The notes beneath the pieces are model-generated. The model was not told the origin of the DNA and made no database searches. It saw only the letters and a list, made by a program, of their open reading frames with translations. A stretch of 64,000 bases of DNA from contig JAFQOO010000002.1 in assembly GCA_017403145.1 (NCBI GenBank), positions 64,408 to 128,407 on the forward strand. The letters are read 5' to 3'. This stretch comes from Clostridia bacterium (lineage in GTDB: Bacteria > Bacillota > Clostridia > Christensenellales > DTU072). A program made the position numbers and the translations under genes. Shown here piece by piece: positions 8,910 to 17,225 of the stretch. Position 1 is the stretch's first letter, and every line of letters begins with the position of its first letter.

Positions 8910-9368
8910 ATGTGTTTGATATGCGATAGAATTCGGATGATTAAAGAAAACAGCAATCCTTGGTTTGTCAAAGAATTGACAACGGGTTATGTCGTCATTG
9001 GTGACAACCAGCATTTTAAGGGGTACACACTATTTCTTTACAAAGAACATAAAACGGAATTATTTCAGTTAGACTATGTAACTAAAATGAAATTTTTAGA
9101 GGAAATGTCTGTTGTAGCAGAGGCTGTATCAAAGGCATTTGGTGCCGAAAAAATGAATTATGAGTTGTTAGGTAATGGAGATACACACCTTCATTGGCAC
9201 CTATTTCCAAGAGTAAGCGGCGACTTGGAAAACTACGGAAACCAGGGCAAAGGTCCCGTTTGGTGGTATCCAATAGAAAAGATGTATAGTCCGGATAACC
9301 TTCCATCCGAAGTTGAATTAAAAGAATTTAAAATACTGCTGGAAACAGAATTAGATAAATTATTATAA
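8910..9368 (+). CDS. HIT-family nucleotide hydrolase/transferase
   Basis: The 152-residue protein carries the histidine triad HLHWHLF near residue 94, preceded by NYELLGNGDTH as in HIT hydrolases that act on dinucleoside polyphosphates or AMP-conjugates. N-terminal Cys residues (CLICDRI) may bind zinc as in other short HIT proteins. Unlike the flanking genes it writes Tyr-Val with TAT (tat gtc, tat gta), which hints at recent acquisition. It is transcribed alone between two terminators and directly follows the hairpin array. Exact substrate unknown. Confidence 0.85.
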   Translation: MCLICDRIRMIKENSNPWFVKELTTGYVVIGDNQHFKGYTLFLYKEHKTELFQLDYVTKMKFLEEMSVVAEAVSKAFGAEKMNYELLGNGDTHLHWHLFPRVSGDLENYGNQGKGPVWWYPIEKMYSPDNLPSEVELKEFKILLETELDKLL

Positions 9369-9474
9369 AGACAAATTCCAATTTTTCGAGTTGTTAATCT
9401 TTGTGGGAAGATTTTCAAAACTTTAGCACACTATACTTAACAAGTTAAGTCGTGTGTTTTGCAAAGCAAAAAAT

Positions 9475-9504
9475 AAAGAGTAGCAAAATTTTTGCTACTC
9501 TTTT
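9475..9504. terminator. bidirectional terminator
   Basis: A stem aaagagtagcaaaa / ttgctactcttt with flanking A and T runs lies between the convergent HIT and OYE genes and can serve both. Confidence 0.8.
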
Positions 9505-9514
9505 AAAATGTCGT

Positions 9515-9554
9515 AAAAAATCCCTAAGGGACAAGCCCATTAATCGGGGCTTGT
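9515..9554 (-). terminator. terminator of the SDR-OYE operon
   Basis: On the minus strand a stem acaagccc/gggcttgt (9531-9554), then a small tccctaaggga hairpin and TTTTTT, follows the OYE stop codon. Confidence 0.6.
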
Positions 9555-9560
9555 CTATAT

Positions 9561-11636
9561 TTAATCTAGAGAAACACAAGTCAAATAAGCTGATTTCGTG
9601 GCATCGGCAATTTTTCCAACTTTGTTACTATCACCGATAATTAGGGGAGTGTATCCCAATTGTTCCAATTCTTGTGCAAGTGAGTTGTTCGGCTTCGAGC
9701 CAAGGGCTAGAACTACGTTATCAACCTCTAGTTTGGTAATAGAGTTATCGTTAACGTTTTCGGTAATAATAAATCCATCACCAATTTCAAGCAACTTTTC
9801 ATTTAGTTTAAACGTTGTATTAGCTTTTTTTAGCTTTGGTAAAACGTCGTCAACGTGTTGCATCCAAGTACCGGGAGCAATTGATTTAGCCATTTCGATA
9901 ATTGTAACTACGTTACCCTTTTCGACTAGATAATGGGAAGTTTCTAATCCTGTCATACCCGAACCTATTACAGCAACGTTAGAATTGATTATATCAACGT
10001 TGCCACTCAAAATATCCTCGAAAGTATAAATATTATCAGGATTATAATTACCTTTGAATTTGGGCTTAATAGGGGTGCTACCTGTAGCAAGTATAACTTT
10101 GTAGGGAGCAATATTCTTTATCTCATCAACGGGGTTTGTTACTTTTGTTTTTACTATTACACCGCTATCAATTGCGTTCTTTAGAGCATCTTCAATAAAC
10201 CAAGCGGTTTTAGCTTTTTTAGGAGGAGCGGAAGCAAGATTTATTTGTCCACCGACTTTATCACTCTTTTCAAGCAGGGTAACTTCGAATCCACGTTTTG
10301 CAAGTATTTCACTAGCAATTAGTCCGGCAGGCCCTGCACCAACTACAACTATTTTTCTACCATTGCCATTCTTTAAAAGCTCTTCGTTTTCACGTCCTAC
10401 GAATGGGTTGACGGAACATTCTCCGTGTGAGCCAATATAGGCATTGTTTTGCATCGATTCTATGCAGTTTAGGCAACATATACAGCGTTTTATGGTTCCT
10501 GTACCATTCAAAGCTTTGTTTGCAAAGTGCGGGTCGGCTATTTGTGGTCTACCTAAACATACAAAGTCTTGGATACCTTCTTGTAGTTGACTTTCGGCTT
10601 GCTCGGGTGTGCGTATAAGGTTTGCTGCAAGCACGGGAACGTTTACAGCTTCTTTGATAGCTTTAGCCATATATTTTCTCCAACCGGGTTCGAAAGTTAC
10701 GGGCTCTAGCCAATAGTTGAAGGTATCGTAGCCTGCTGATGATACGTCGATTGCATCGGCTCCGTTCGCTTCTAAAATCTTTGCAATTTTAACACCTTCT
10801 TCAAGGTCGTATCCTTTACCTTCTTGTCCTATAAGGGCATAGCATTCGTCGGCAGAAAGTCTAACGATTACAGGGAAATCTTTTCCGCATCTTTCTTTGA
10901 TACCTTTTAGAACGTTGCAAATAAATCTAGTTCTATTTTCTAATGAACCACCGTATTCGTCAGTACGTTGATTGGTTACTGGACTAAGGAATTGTTGGAA
11001 TAAATATCCGTGTGCCGAGTGCAATTCAACACCATCGCATCCTGCTTTTTTAACCCTTTCGGCACCATCGATAAATTGCGCTTCAAGCTCTTTGATTTCT
11101 TTATATTTCAATGCTCGTACTCTACCGCCTGCAAAATATGCCGGTTCACATTTTGACGGTGCAACGCTACTTAAAGAAATATTGTTTTCTATCAAAGTAG
11201 GACCTACTTTTGGGGTAAGCTTATAAAGCATTTTACTAAATTTACCCTTTGTCAAATTTTCCATTTTGATACAAAGTGGAACCGTTCCTACCAATAAACC
11301 AATATTTTGCCTACCGGGATGGTGTAATTGTATGAATATTTTTGCACCGTGTTTATGTATTCTTTCGGCGAGTTGCGATAGGGGTTTAATATGATAATCG
11401 TGGCTCACCGCGAGTTGTGCGAATGCAGCAGAACCCGTTTTATCGTTTACACGAGTTATTTCGGTCATAATTAGCCCGCAACCACCTTTCGCGCGTTCTT
11501 CATAGTAGTTTATTAGCTTTTCGGTTGGGGTGCCGTCAAGGTTAGCAAAACCCATTAGCATAGGTGGAAGAACAATGCGGTTTTTTATCTCGCAAGTACC
11601 TATTTTCATAGGACTTGATAAAAGCTCATATTTCAT
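9561..11636 (-). CDS. Old Yellow Enzyme-family NAD(P)H:flavin oxidoreductase with Fe-S cluster (2,4-dienoyl-CoA reductase / BaiCD-like)
   Basis: The 691-residue protein has three parts: an N-terminal FMN TIM barrel (IFIQLHHPGRQN near 99, HSAHGYLFQQFLSP near 205), a [4Fe-4S] linker with Cys spacing C-x2-C-x3-C-x11-C (CICCLNC), and a C-terminal FAD/NAD module beginning VVVGAGPAGLIASEIL. The layout is that of 2,4-dienoyl-CoA reductase, BaiCD/BaiH and trimethylamine dehydrogenase. It should reduce a C=C bond of an enoate or enone in anaerobic metabolism. The start is 10 bp after the SDR gene stop, so both form one operon. The actual substrate (fatty acyl, aromatic or steroid) cannot be told from sequence. 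Confidence 0.9.
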   Translation of the reverse strand: MKYELLSSPMKIGTCEIKNRIVLPPMLMGFANLDGTPTEKLINYYEERAKGGCGLIMTEITRVNDKTGSAAFAQLAVSHDYHIKPLSQLAERIHKHGAKIFIQLHHPGRQNIGLLVGTVPLCIKMENLTKGKFSKMLYKLTPKVGPTLIENNISLSSVAPSKCEPAYFAGGRVRALKYKEIKELEAQFIDGAERVKKAGCDGVELHSAHGYLFQQFLSPVTNQRTDEYGGSLENRTRFICNVLKGIKERCGKDFPVIVRLSADECYALIGQEGKGYDLEEGVKIAKILEANGADAIDVSSAGYDTFNYWLEPVTFEPGWRKYMAKAIKEAVNVPVLAANLIRTPEQAESQLQEGIQDFVCLGRPQIADPHFANKALNGTGTIKRCICCLNCIESMQNNAYIGSHGECSVNPFVGRENEELLKNGNGRKIVVVGAGPAGLIASEILAKRGFEVTLLEKSDKVGGQINLASAPPKKAKTAWFIEDALKNAIDSGVIVKTKVTNPVDEIKNIAPYKVILATGSTPIKPKFKGNYNPDNIYTFEDILSGNVDIINSNVAVIGSGMTGLETSHYLVEKGNVVTIIEMAKSIAPGTWMQHVDDVLPKLKKANTTFKLNEKLLEIGDGFIITENVNDNSITKLEVDNVVLALGSKPNNSLAQELEQLGYTPLIIGDSNKVGKIADATKSAYLTCVSLD

Positions 11637-11646
11637 AATTTACTCC

Positions 11647-12432
11647 TTATTTGTTTGAAAGTTCTTGCACTTTTGCTTTGAATTCTTTAAACTTTCTCTT
11701 TTCTAATGCCCAATATACGTTTCTAACGAATGGTAAGAATTTCATAAGAACCTTTGCTACGCCAAATAAAGCACAGGGACTAACGGTCTTTTTGCCCTTT
11801 TCTATGCCCTTTACCATTTTCTTCGCTACCACGTCGGGAGTTTGAACGGGGAATGGCTTTTTGAACTCTATTTCATTTGCCGCTTTAAAGAAACCTGTGT
11901 CGGTTGCAACGGGGTATAAGCAGGTTAGTTGAACGTTTTTAGGCATTTCTAAGCGTAAGCCCTCTTGGAAGCCTTGCATTGCAAATTTTGATGCGCTATA
12001 TATGGTAAATCCGGGCATCGCCATAGTGCCTATTGCAGAAATGGTTATTGCAAAAATACCTTTTCTACCATCAAGGTATTCCAAATATTTTTGATAAGAA
12101 TAAATAGGGGAGTATACGTTGGTTTCAAACATTCTTGCAACTCTATCCCAATCAACGTAGTTAAATTCCTCGTAGTAAGGGTATCCTGCATTTGCATAAA
12201 AAATATCTATAGAGCCTAATTTTTCAAGCGCGACTTCAAATATTTCATCCACCGCTTCTTTGGAAGAAACGTCTTTTTGTAGCACTAAAACGTTTTCATT
12301 AGCCATTCCTTCAAGAACGTCTACGTTTTTATCAACGCATAAAACTTTGTTATCATTTTTGAGTAGCTTTAAAACTTCTAAGCCGATGCCACTATTTGCA
12401 CCGGTTAGAACAATGTTTTTACCTTTAATCAT
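11647..12432 (-). CDS. short-chain dehydrogenase/reductase
   Basis: The 261-residue protein is a classical SDR. It has the NAD(P)-binding motif GANSGIG at residues 10-16, the NAG motif (ANAGYP) and the catalytic YSASK pair with an upstream Ser in TISAIG. Its C terminus (residues 205-255) is longer and basic, with a hydrophobic stretch (CALFGVAKVLMKFLPFVRNVYW) as in membrane-associated SDRs acting on lipids or steroids. It is the first gene of a two-gene operon with the OYE reductase, so the pair may act in sequence on one hydrophobic substrate; that is inference. Confidence 0.88.
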   Translation of the reverse strand: MIKGKNIVLTGANSGIGLEVLKLLKNDNKVLCVDKNVDVLEGMANENVLVLQKDVSSKEAVDEIFEVALEKLGSIDIFYANAGYPYYEEFNYVDWDRVARMFETNVYSPIYSYQKYLEYLDGRKGIFAITISAIGTMAMPGFTIYSASKFAMQGFQEGLRLEMPKNVQLTCLYPVATDTGFFKAANEIEFKKPFPVQTPDVVAKKMVKGIEKGKKTVSPCALFGVAKVLMKFLPFVRNVYWALEKRKFKEFKAKVQELSNK

Positions 12433-12460
12433 AGCTTTTCTCCCTTTGTTTATTTATGAT

Positions 12461-12489
12461 ATTTTATCACGAAAAAACTATTAATTCAA
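12461..12489 (-). promoter_or_regulatory. sigma-A promoter of the SDR-OYE operon
   Basis: On the minus strand TTGAAT (12484-12489) and TAAAAT (12461-12466) are 17 bp apart, 29 bp before the SDR start. The -35 box lies just beyond the stop codon of the upstream gene. Confidence 0.7.
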
Positions 12490-12491
12490 TA

Positions 12492-13046
12492 TCAAATAGA
12501 ATTTATAGAGTTCCTATTTTGCCTTGCAATAAGCTTTAATAATCTAGGGCGATTATATCTTTGTAGTATTACGAAAACAAGGTCTATTAAAGAAGCAAAA
12601 AACGAGGTGGCGATAAAAACTCCCAGCGTGCCAAAAGGAATATAGAGAAGGATTGGTAGATAACTTAGTACTATAATCACTTCGTGAACGATTTCCGATT
12701 GGCAAGTAGCCGATGCAATTTCTTCTAGGCTATGCTTTTTAACGTCAAAGGTATCCGGGGCAAAAGTGGGCAAATGCTTTTTCCATCTTTTAACCTTGAT
12801 AAAATCGTAAAATTTAGCTTCGAAAGCTCTGCTTTTAAACCACCAAGCATTATAATCAACTTTGTTTTTTAGGAGAGCGTTAATAGTATAGCCTACGGTC
12901 AACCGCATTATAAAATGATAGGCGAATACGCCTACGGTTATGGTTATACTTAGCAGTACGTCGTTTTCATAGAAGAAATTAGGAATAAATAGTCCTATAA
13001 AAACGATAGCTAATATTGTTGATATAATCTTGATAGTTTTCGCCAT
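12492..13046 (-). CDS. CrtO-like membrane acyltransferase-family protein
   Basis: The 184-residue protein has three to four hydrophobic segments (about 7-27, 31-48, 121-140, 143-162). Between them lies a polar block with FKSRAFEAKFYDFIKVKRWK, matching the short membrane family annotated as glycosyl-4,4'-diaponeurosporenoate acyltransferase (CrtO). No other carotenoid gene is present, so the name should be read as a family label. The gene is followed by the SDR operon on the same strand but that operon has its own promoter. Function is unknown. Confidence 0.55.
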   Translation of the reverse strand: MAKTIKIISTILAIVFIGLFIPNFFYENDVLLSITITVGVFAYHFIMRLTVGYTINALLKNKVDYNAWWFKSRAFEAKFYDFIKVKRWKKHLPTFAPDTFDVKKHSLEEIASATCQSEIVHEVIIVLSYLPILLYIPFGTLGVFIATSFFASLIDLVFVILQRYNRPRLLKLIARQNRNSINSI

Positions 13047-13052
13047 AGTAGT

Positions 13053-13078
13053 AAAATAGAGAGCCTTTGCCCTCTATT
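13053..13078 (-). terminator. probable terminator after glnA
   Basis: Stem aatagag/ctctatt with a short T run on the minus strand, 7 bp past the glnA stop. The T run is only four bases, so readthrough into the next gene is possible. Confidence 0.5.
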
Positions 13079-13084
13079 ATATCT

Positions 13085-14509
13085 TTATAGATTGTAGTAT
13101 TTATCAAATTCTGCAGGATGAGGTATCTTGGAAAGTTCACTTACCTCATTGCGCTTAGTCTTAATAAAGTTCTTGATAAGCTCAATGGGGAATACACCAC
13201 CTGCGGTAAGATAATCGTTATCCTTTTCGAGAGCATCTAATGCTTCACCTAAAGAGGTGGGGAGGTGTTGTAGCTTTGCTTTTTCCTCATCTGGTAGATG
13301 GAAGAGGTTAACGTCATAGGGGCCCCAACCGTTTGCGTGAGGGTCTATTTTATTCTTTATGCCATCTATACCAGCCATCAATATTGCAGCATAACAGAAG
13401 TATGGATTGCACGTTGCATCGGGATTACGAAGCTCAAATCTTCTCTTTTCCGGACTCTTAGCATAAGCGGGAATTCTAATAACGGCGCTACGATTAGATG
13501 TTGCATAACCAACGGTTACGGGTGCCTCAAAACCGGGAATTAGACGCTTGAAAGAGTTAGTTGAGGGATTTGTTAGTGCGCATAAAGAACCAATATGTTT
13601 AAGCAATCCACCCATAAAGTAATGTGCGGTTTCGCTAAGTTTTGCATATCCGTTATCGTCGGCAAATAGGGGCTTACCATCTTTTAGCAACAGCATATGT
13701 ACGTGCATACCGCTACCTGCTTCACCATAAATAGGCTTGGGCATAAAGGTTGCGGTCTTTCCATATTTTAGGGCTGTGTTGCGGATTATATATTTTATCC
13801 ACATTGTTGCATCTGCCATCTTCGACATTTCGCCAAGTTGAGGTTCTATCTCGAATTGACCGCTTGCGGCAACTTCGGGATGATGGTAGTTTATTTCTAT
13901 TCCTGCATCTTTCATATGCATACACATTTCGCTACGGAGTTCATAGGATTGGTCAAAAGGTTTAGCAATATGATATGCCTTTTGTTTGGGAACGATAACG
14001 CCTTTTGTTTGGGTTGCGCTATTCCAGTAAGATTGCATGGCATCAATAGAATATCCTACTCCGTTGGGTTGTACTTCCCAACCGACTTGGTCAAATAGAT
14101 AAAATTCGAATTCGGGAAGAATAAGCATAGTATCTGCAATACCTTCCGTTCTCATATAGTTTTCTGCAGCAAGAACAATATTGCGAGGATATTGAGCAAG
14201 AGGACGATTTGCGGGACTATCTATAATCATTGCATTTCCGGTCATAGAAAGTGTTTTGATTTGACAAAATGGGTCTATAACAGCGGTATTAGGGTCGGGT
14301 ATAAAAACCATATCGCTTTTTTCAACTACTGCATAACCATAGTTAGAAGCGTCAAAGCCGATACCATTTTTCATAGTATCCTCACTAAAGTTTTCAGCGG
14401 GAATAGTAACGTGGCGATATTGACCATTTATATCAACCATTTTAAAGTCAACCATCTTAACGTCGTTTTCCTCAATAATCTTCAAAACGTCTTGCATACT
14501 TTTTGCCAT
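13085..14509 (-). CDS. glnA: type I glutamine synthetase
   Basis: The 474-residue enzyme makes glutamine from glutamate, ammonia and ATP. Visible motifs include the beta-grasp region DIN-GQYRHVTIP near 27, the metal/glutamate site HHPEVAASGQFEIE near 207, GEAGSGMHVHML near 262 and NRSAVIRIP near 340. The length suits the GSI-beta class, but the adenylylation tyrosine is replaced: the motif reads NLFHLPDEE with Phe403. Adenylyl control is therefore not expected. It has its own promoter and no visible GlnR box. No ammonium transporter or glnB is adjacent. Confidence 0.95.
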   Translation of the reverse strand: MAKSMQDVLKIIEENDVKMVDFKMVDINGQYRHVTIPAENFSEDTMKNGIGFDASNYGYAVVEKSDMVFIPDPNTAVIDPFCQIKTLSMTGNAMIIDSPANRPLAQYPRNIVLAAENYMRTEGIADTMLILPEFEFYLFDQVGWEVQPNGVGYSIDAMQSYWNSATQTKGVIVPKQKAYHIAKPFDQSYELRSEMCMHMKDAGIEINYHHPEVAASGQFEIEPQLGEMSKMADATMWIKYIIRNTALKYGKTATFMPKPIYGEAGSGMHVHMLLLKDGKPLFADDNGYAKLSETAHYFMGGLLKHIGSLCALTNPSTNSFKRLIPGFEAPVTVGYATSNRSAVIRIPAYAKSPEKRRFELRNPDATCNPYFCYAAILMAGIDGIKNKIDPHANGWGPYDVNLFHLPDEEKAKLQHLPTSLGEALDALEKDNDYLTAGGVFPIELIKNFIKTKRNEVSELSKIPHPAEFDKYYNL

Positions 14510-14537
14510 AATAAACTCCTAAGTTTAGATTGTATTT

Positions 14538-14566
14538 AATATACCAAAAAAACCTATCTAAGTCAA
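14538..14566 (-). promoter_or_regulatory. sigma-A promoter of glnA
   Basis: On the minus strand TTGACT (14561-14566) and TATATT (14538-14543) with a 17-bp spacer; the ribosome-binding site taggag follows before the ATG. Confidence 0.75.
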
Positions 14567-14678
14567 TACTGATATAAATTAATTGTTAAAAATTGAATAT
14601 GAAGTTAAGAATTGTTTATAAAAAAGTTATTGTAAATTAGAGTAGCTTTTTTCTTTTCAAAAATTTTTAAAATAGTTC

Positions 14679-14706
14679 TTGTTATAATTTAATTTTGTAT
14701 TATAAT
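14679..14706 (+). promoter_or_regulatory. promoter of the alpha/beta hydrolase pair
   Basis: TTGTTA (14679-14684) and TATAAT (14701-14706), spacer 16 bp, 33 bp before the start codon. Confidence 0.6.
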
Positions 14707-14739
14707 GTATAAGTAGAGTAAAAACAAAGGTATTTAATT

Positions 14740-15642
14740 ATGGAAAAAAGCAAGTTAAAAGGATTATTAGTTGGAAAATTTTTAGACGCAGTAGAATATG
14801 TAATTATACCTATATTGCATCGTAGCACTAGGGACTTAAAGGTGGTTGAGAACTTGCGATATGGTGATGGACCACGTGAAGAACTTGACGTTTTATACAA
14901 AGATGATGATAAGAGGAAGCCACTACTTATTTATATTCACGGTGGTGGATTTATTAGTGGTGTTAGAAAAATGCGCAAATATATTTGTGCTGATTACGCA
15001 AGGGCTGGTTACGTAGTATTTAACGTAGATTATGAACTTGCTCCTCGTAAGCAATTTCCATATCAATTAAAACAGCTTTTCAAGGCGATAGAATGCGTTT
15101 GTGATAATGCCGACAATTATAACGTCGACTTAAATAAAATCGTTATAGCCGGGGAGTCTGCAGGAGCATATTTCGCATCGTACGTTTGTGCCATTATAAA
15201 AAATAAAGCGTTATACGAAAAGTTGGATATAGATTTTAAGTACAAGGACGAAATGGACGTTAATTCCGCAGTGCTTTTAAATGGATGCTATAGTGCAAAA
15301 AGTATGAGTAGCATCAATTTTCCAAATATGCCAACGTTTGTAGAGTCGTTTTTCGGTATATCCAAAAAAGATATTTCCAACCTTCCCGAATGTGAACTTG
15401 CAACTTATTCAGCTCTTGAGCAAATCGGTAACAACTATCCTTTAACTGTTGTTGGGCGCTCTAAAGCTGATGGTTTGGATGCCGAAAGCGTTAGATTGAT
15501 AGAAAAGCTTAAAGAGAAAAGCGTGCCTTACGTAGAGTTTATGGCAGGAGGTATAAATAGTCCTCACGGATGGTGTTTAGCTACTTTTACCAAAGAGGGT
15601 AAAAGATGTTTAAATATAACTTTAGAGGCTATCGAGCAATAG
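14740..15642 (+). CDS. alpha/beta-hydrolase, esterase/lipase (HSL-like)
   Basis: The 300-residue protein belongs to the hormone-sensitive-lipase type of alpha/beta hydrolases. It shows the oxyanion-hole motif YIHGGGFISG near residue 66 and the nucleophile elbow GESAGA near 138. A late His in SPHGW near 277 is the likely third catalytic residue. There is no signal peptide, so it acts in the cytoplasm. A second, exported hydrolase gene follows after 38 bp and may be cotranscribed. The substrate is unknown; small carboxylic esters or acetylated sugars are plausible. Confidence 0.82.
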   Translation: MEKSKLKGLLVGKFLDAVEYVIIPILHRSTRDLKVVENLRYGDGPREELDVLYKDDDKRKPLLIYIHGGGFISGVRKMRKYICADYARAGYVVFNVDYELAPRKQFPYQLKQLFKAIECVCDNADNYNVDLNKIVIAGESAGAYFASYVCAIIKNKALYEKLDIDFKYKDEMDVNSAVLLNGCYSAKSMSSINFPNMPTFVESFFGISKKDISNLPECELATYSALEQIGNNYPLTVVGRSKADGLDAESVRLIEKLKEKSVPYVEFMAGGINSPHGWCLATFTKEGKRCLNITLEAIEQ

Positions 15643-15680
15643 GGAAAATTCAAAAAAGGTACAAGACAAGAGGTTAAAAT

Positions 15681-16430
15681 ATGAAAAGAAGTTTATCAAT
15701 TATATTAAGCATACTACTTTTACTTGCTATATCTTCTTGCCTAATCGGTTGTGATAAGGATACAAGCGATGGTGGAATAGACTATTCTCTAAATAATAAT
15801 TTTGAGGTTAGTTGTACGGAAGATAATACTAGTATTGTGTATTCACCCACGACGGGAACTCCCGAATACGGTTTGATTTTTTATGTTGGAACAGCTATAG
15901 AATACGTACATTATAATTATCTTGGAGAAGCGCTTGCTAAGCAAGGATACCTTGTGGTTATACCTAAGGTTACTGCAGGACTAGCATACTTGTTATATAA
16001 CGAAAATGAAGTTGCGTTTACAAAGTATCCGAACGTTAAGTTTTTCGTTGGTGGCCATTCTCAAGGAGGCGGAGCCGCGGTAAGGCGAGCTCAAGAAAAT
16101 GTTGATAAGGTTCAAGGTGTAATTTTGTACGCACCTCTTTGTTATGGTAGTGATAGTATAAGGACGTTAGGCTTACCCACGCTTTTATTGGAAGCAACGA
16201 AGGATGGAGTCCTTACTGCCGATATGAAATCGGATGCTAAAACCAGATTGCCCGATAATCGTACGGAATATATGTTAGAGGGCTGTCATATGAGTTTTAG
16301 CTCCCTTGATGACGATGGAACTTTATCTTTCTTTAAGGATGGACCCGCTACAGCAGAAGTTAAAGCAGAGCAAAAAAGTAAGACCGTAAATTTTACTATG
16401 GCATTTATGAAAGAAGTGGTTACTAAGTAA
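15681..16430 (+). CDS. alpha/beta-hydrolase lipoprotein
   Basis: The 249-residue protein has a lipoprotein signal peptide with lipobox LIGC (Cys24). The mature part is a dienelactone-hydrolase-like alpha/beta hydrolase: the elbow GGHSQGGGAA holds the nucleophile Ser near residue 123, and ILYAPLCY, PTLLLEATKDGV (Asp) and GCHMSF (His) give the rest of the triad. It should be a membrane-tethered, extracytoplasmic esterase. A terminator follows. It is probably cotranscribed with the cytoplasmic esterase upstream. Confidence 0.8.
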   Translation: MKRSLSIILSILLLLAISSCLIGCDKDTSDGGIDYSLNNNFEVSCTEDNTSIVYSPTTGTPEYGLIFYVGTAIEYVHYNYLGEALAKQGYLVVIPKVTAGLAYLLYNENEVAFTKYPNVKFFVGGHSQGGGAAVRRAQENVDKVQGVILYAPLCYGSDSIRTLGLPTLLLEATKDGVLTADMKSDAKTRLPDNRTEYMLEGCHMSFSSLDDDGTLSFFKDGPATAEVKAEQKSKTVNFTMAFMKEVVTK

Positions 16431-16450
16431 AAACCTATAAATAAGTTGTT

Positions 16451-16485
16451 AAAAGCACCCGAAAACGGGTGCTTTTATTTCGTTT
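16451..16485 (+). terminator. rho-independent terminator
   Basis: Stem aaaagcaccc / gggtgctttt (16451-16476) followed by a T-rich stretch ends the hydrolase pair. Confidence 0.85.
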
Positions 16486-16570
16486 TTATTAGTTGTTTTT
16501 TTGATTTGCTTTGCTCACTGTTCGCAAGGAAATTTTACACAATGATTTGTATAGATTCAAAAGTATCGTT

Positions 16571-17059
16571 TTATTTTGGGTCTTTTACGTTTCTTTTTGC
16601 TCTACAAGTTTTACAATATTTAGGAATGTTTAATCCTTTTTCTTTATAAAAGCGTTGCTCACCAGCTGTAAAATAAAACTGAGAACCGCAACCTTGACAA
16701 GTGATAATTTGGTCTGCTTCTTGGAACTGTGGATATTGATTTTGTGGCTTAGTAGTCTGGGTTGAATTTATTATAGCCAACATCTTTTGCTTAACTTCTT
16801 CTTCGTTCTTTTTAACCCAATTGAGTTGACCTTGTAAGAAGATAACCCATTCATCGGGAACTGTTGGCATAGTGCCTAAAACGGAAGTTCCGTGTCCATC
16901 GATGGCATTTCTATAATGATTGATAGTTTTGGTAGAAGCTTGGATATCAGGGGGTAATATTTGGAGATAAACCTTCCAAATACTTTTACTATCTTGCATT
17001 CCAACCAAGCTTTTCAAATAGGTTTCAAGTGTATTGTACACATCGGTAAACTTTGACAT
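16571..17059 (-). CDS. zinc-ribbon protein of unknown function
   Basis: The 162-residue protein has an N-terminal helical part (residues 1-105, unrecognised) and a C-terminal treble-clef-like zinc ribbon with CQGCG near 121 and CKTC near 150. The ribbon resembles the probable zinc-ribbon domain (zf-trcl type) that occurs alone or as a tail in many Bacillota proteins. It is encoded singly, with ribosome-binding site ggagag before the ATG. Nothing in its surroundings suggests a function. Confidence 0.6.
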   Translation of the reverse strand: MSKFTDVYNTLETYLKSLVGMQDSKSIWKVYLQILPPDIQASTKTINHYRNAIDGHGTSVLGTMPTVPDEWVIFLQGQLNWVKKNEEEVKQKMLAIINSTQTTKPQNQYPQFQEADQIITCQGCGSQFYFTAGEQRFYKEKGLNIPKYCKTCRAKRNVKDPK

Positions 17060-17180
17060 TTTCTCTCCTTAGTAAAGGGCAACAAAATCCTTACCTTTTT
17101 ATTACAACAATGATTATAACACTTGAAGAAGTTTCCGTCAAGAAGCAAAGGTTTTAGATAATAATATTATTTTTTGATAT

Positions 17181-17207
17181 AAAAAACGGACACAATTAGT
17201 GCCCGTT
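17181..17207 (-). terminator. terminator of putP
   Basis: On the minus strand a 9-bp stem (aacgggcac / gtgtccgtt, one G-T pair) is followed by TTTTTT just past the putP stop. Confidence 0.8.
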
Positions 17208-17225
17208 TAATATTTTGTATTGAAC

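Noticed and set aside
12492..13046. Carotenoid (staphyloxanthin-type) biosynthesis
   Set aside because: The CrtO-like protein stands without any other crt gene in the window, so the family label does not imply the pathway.
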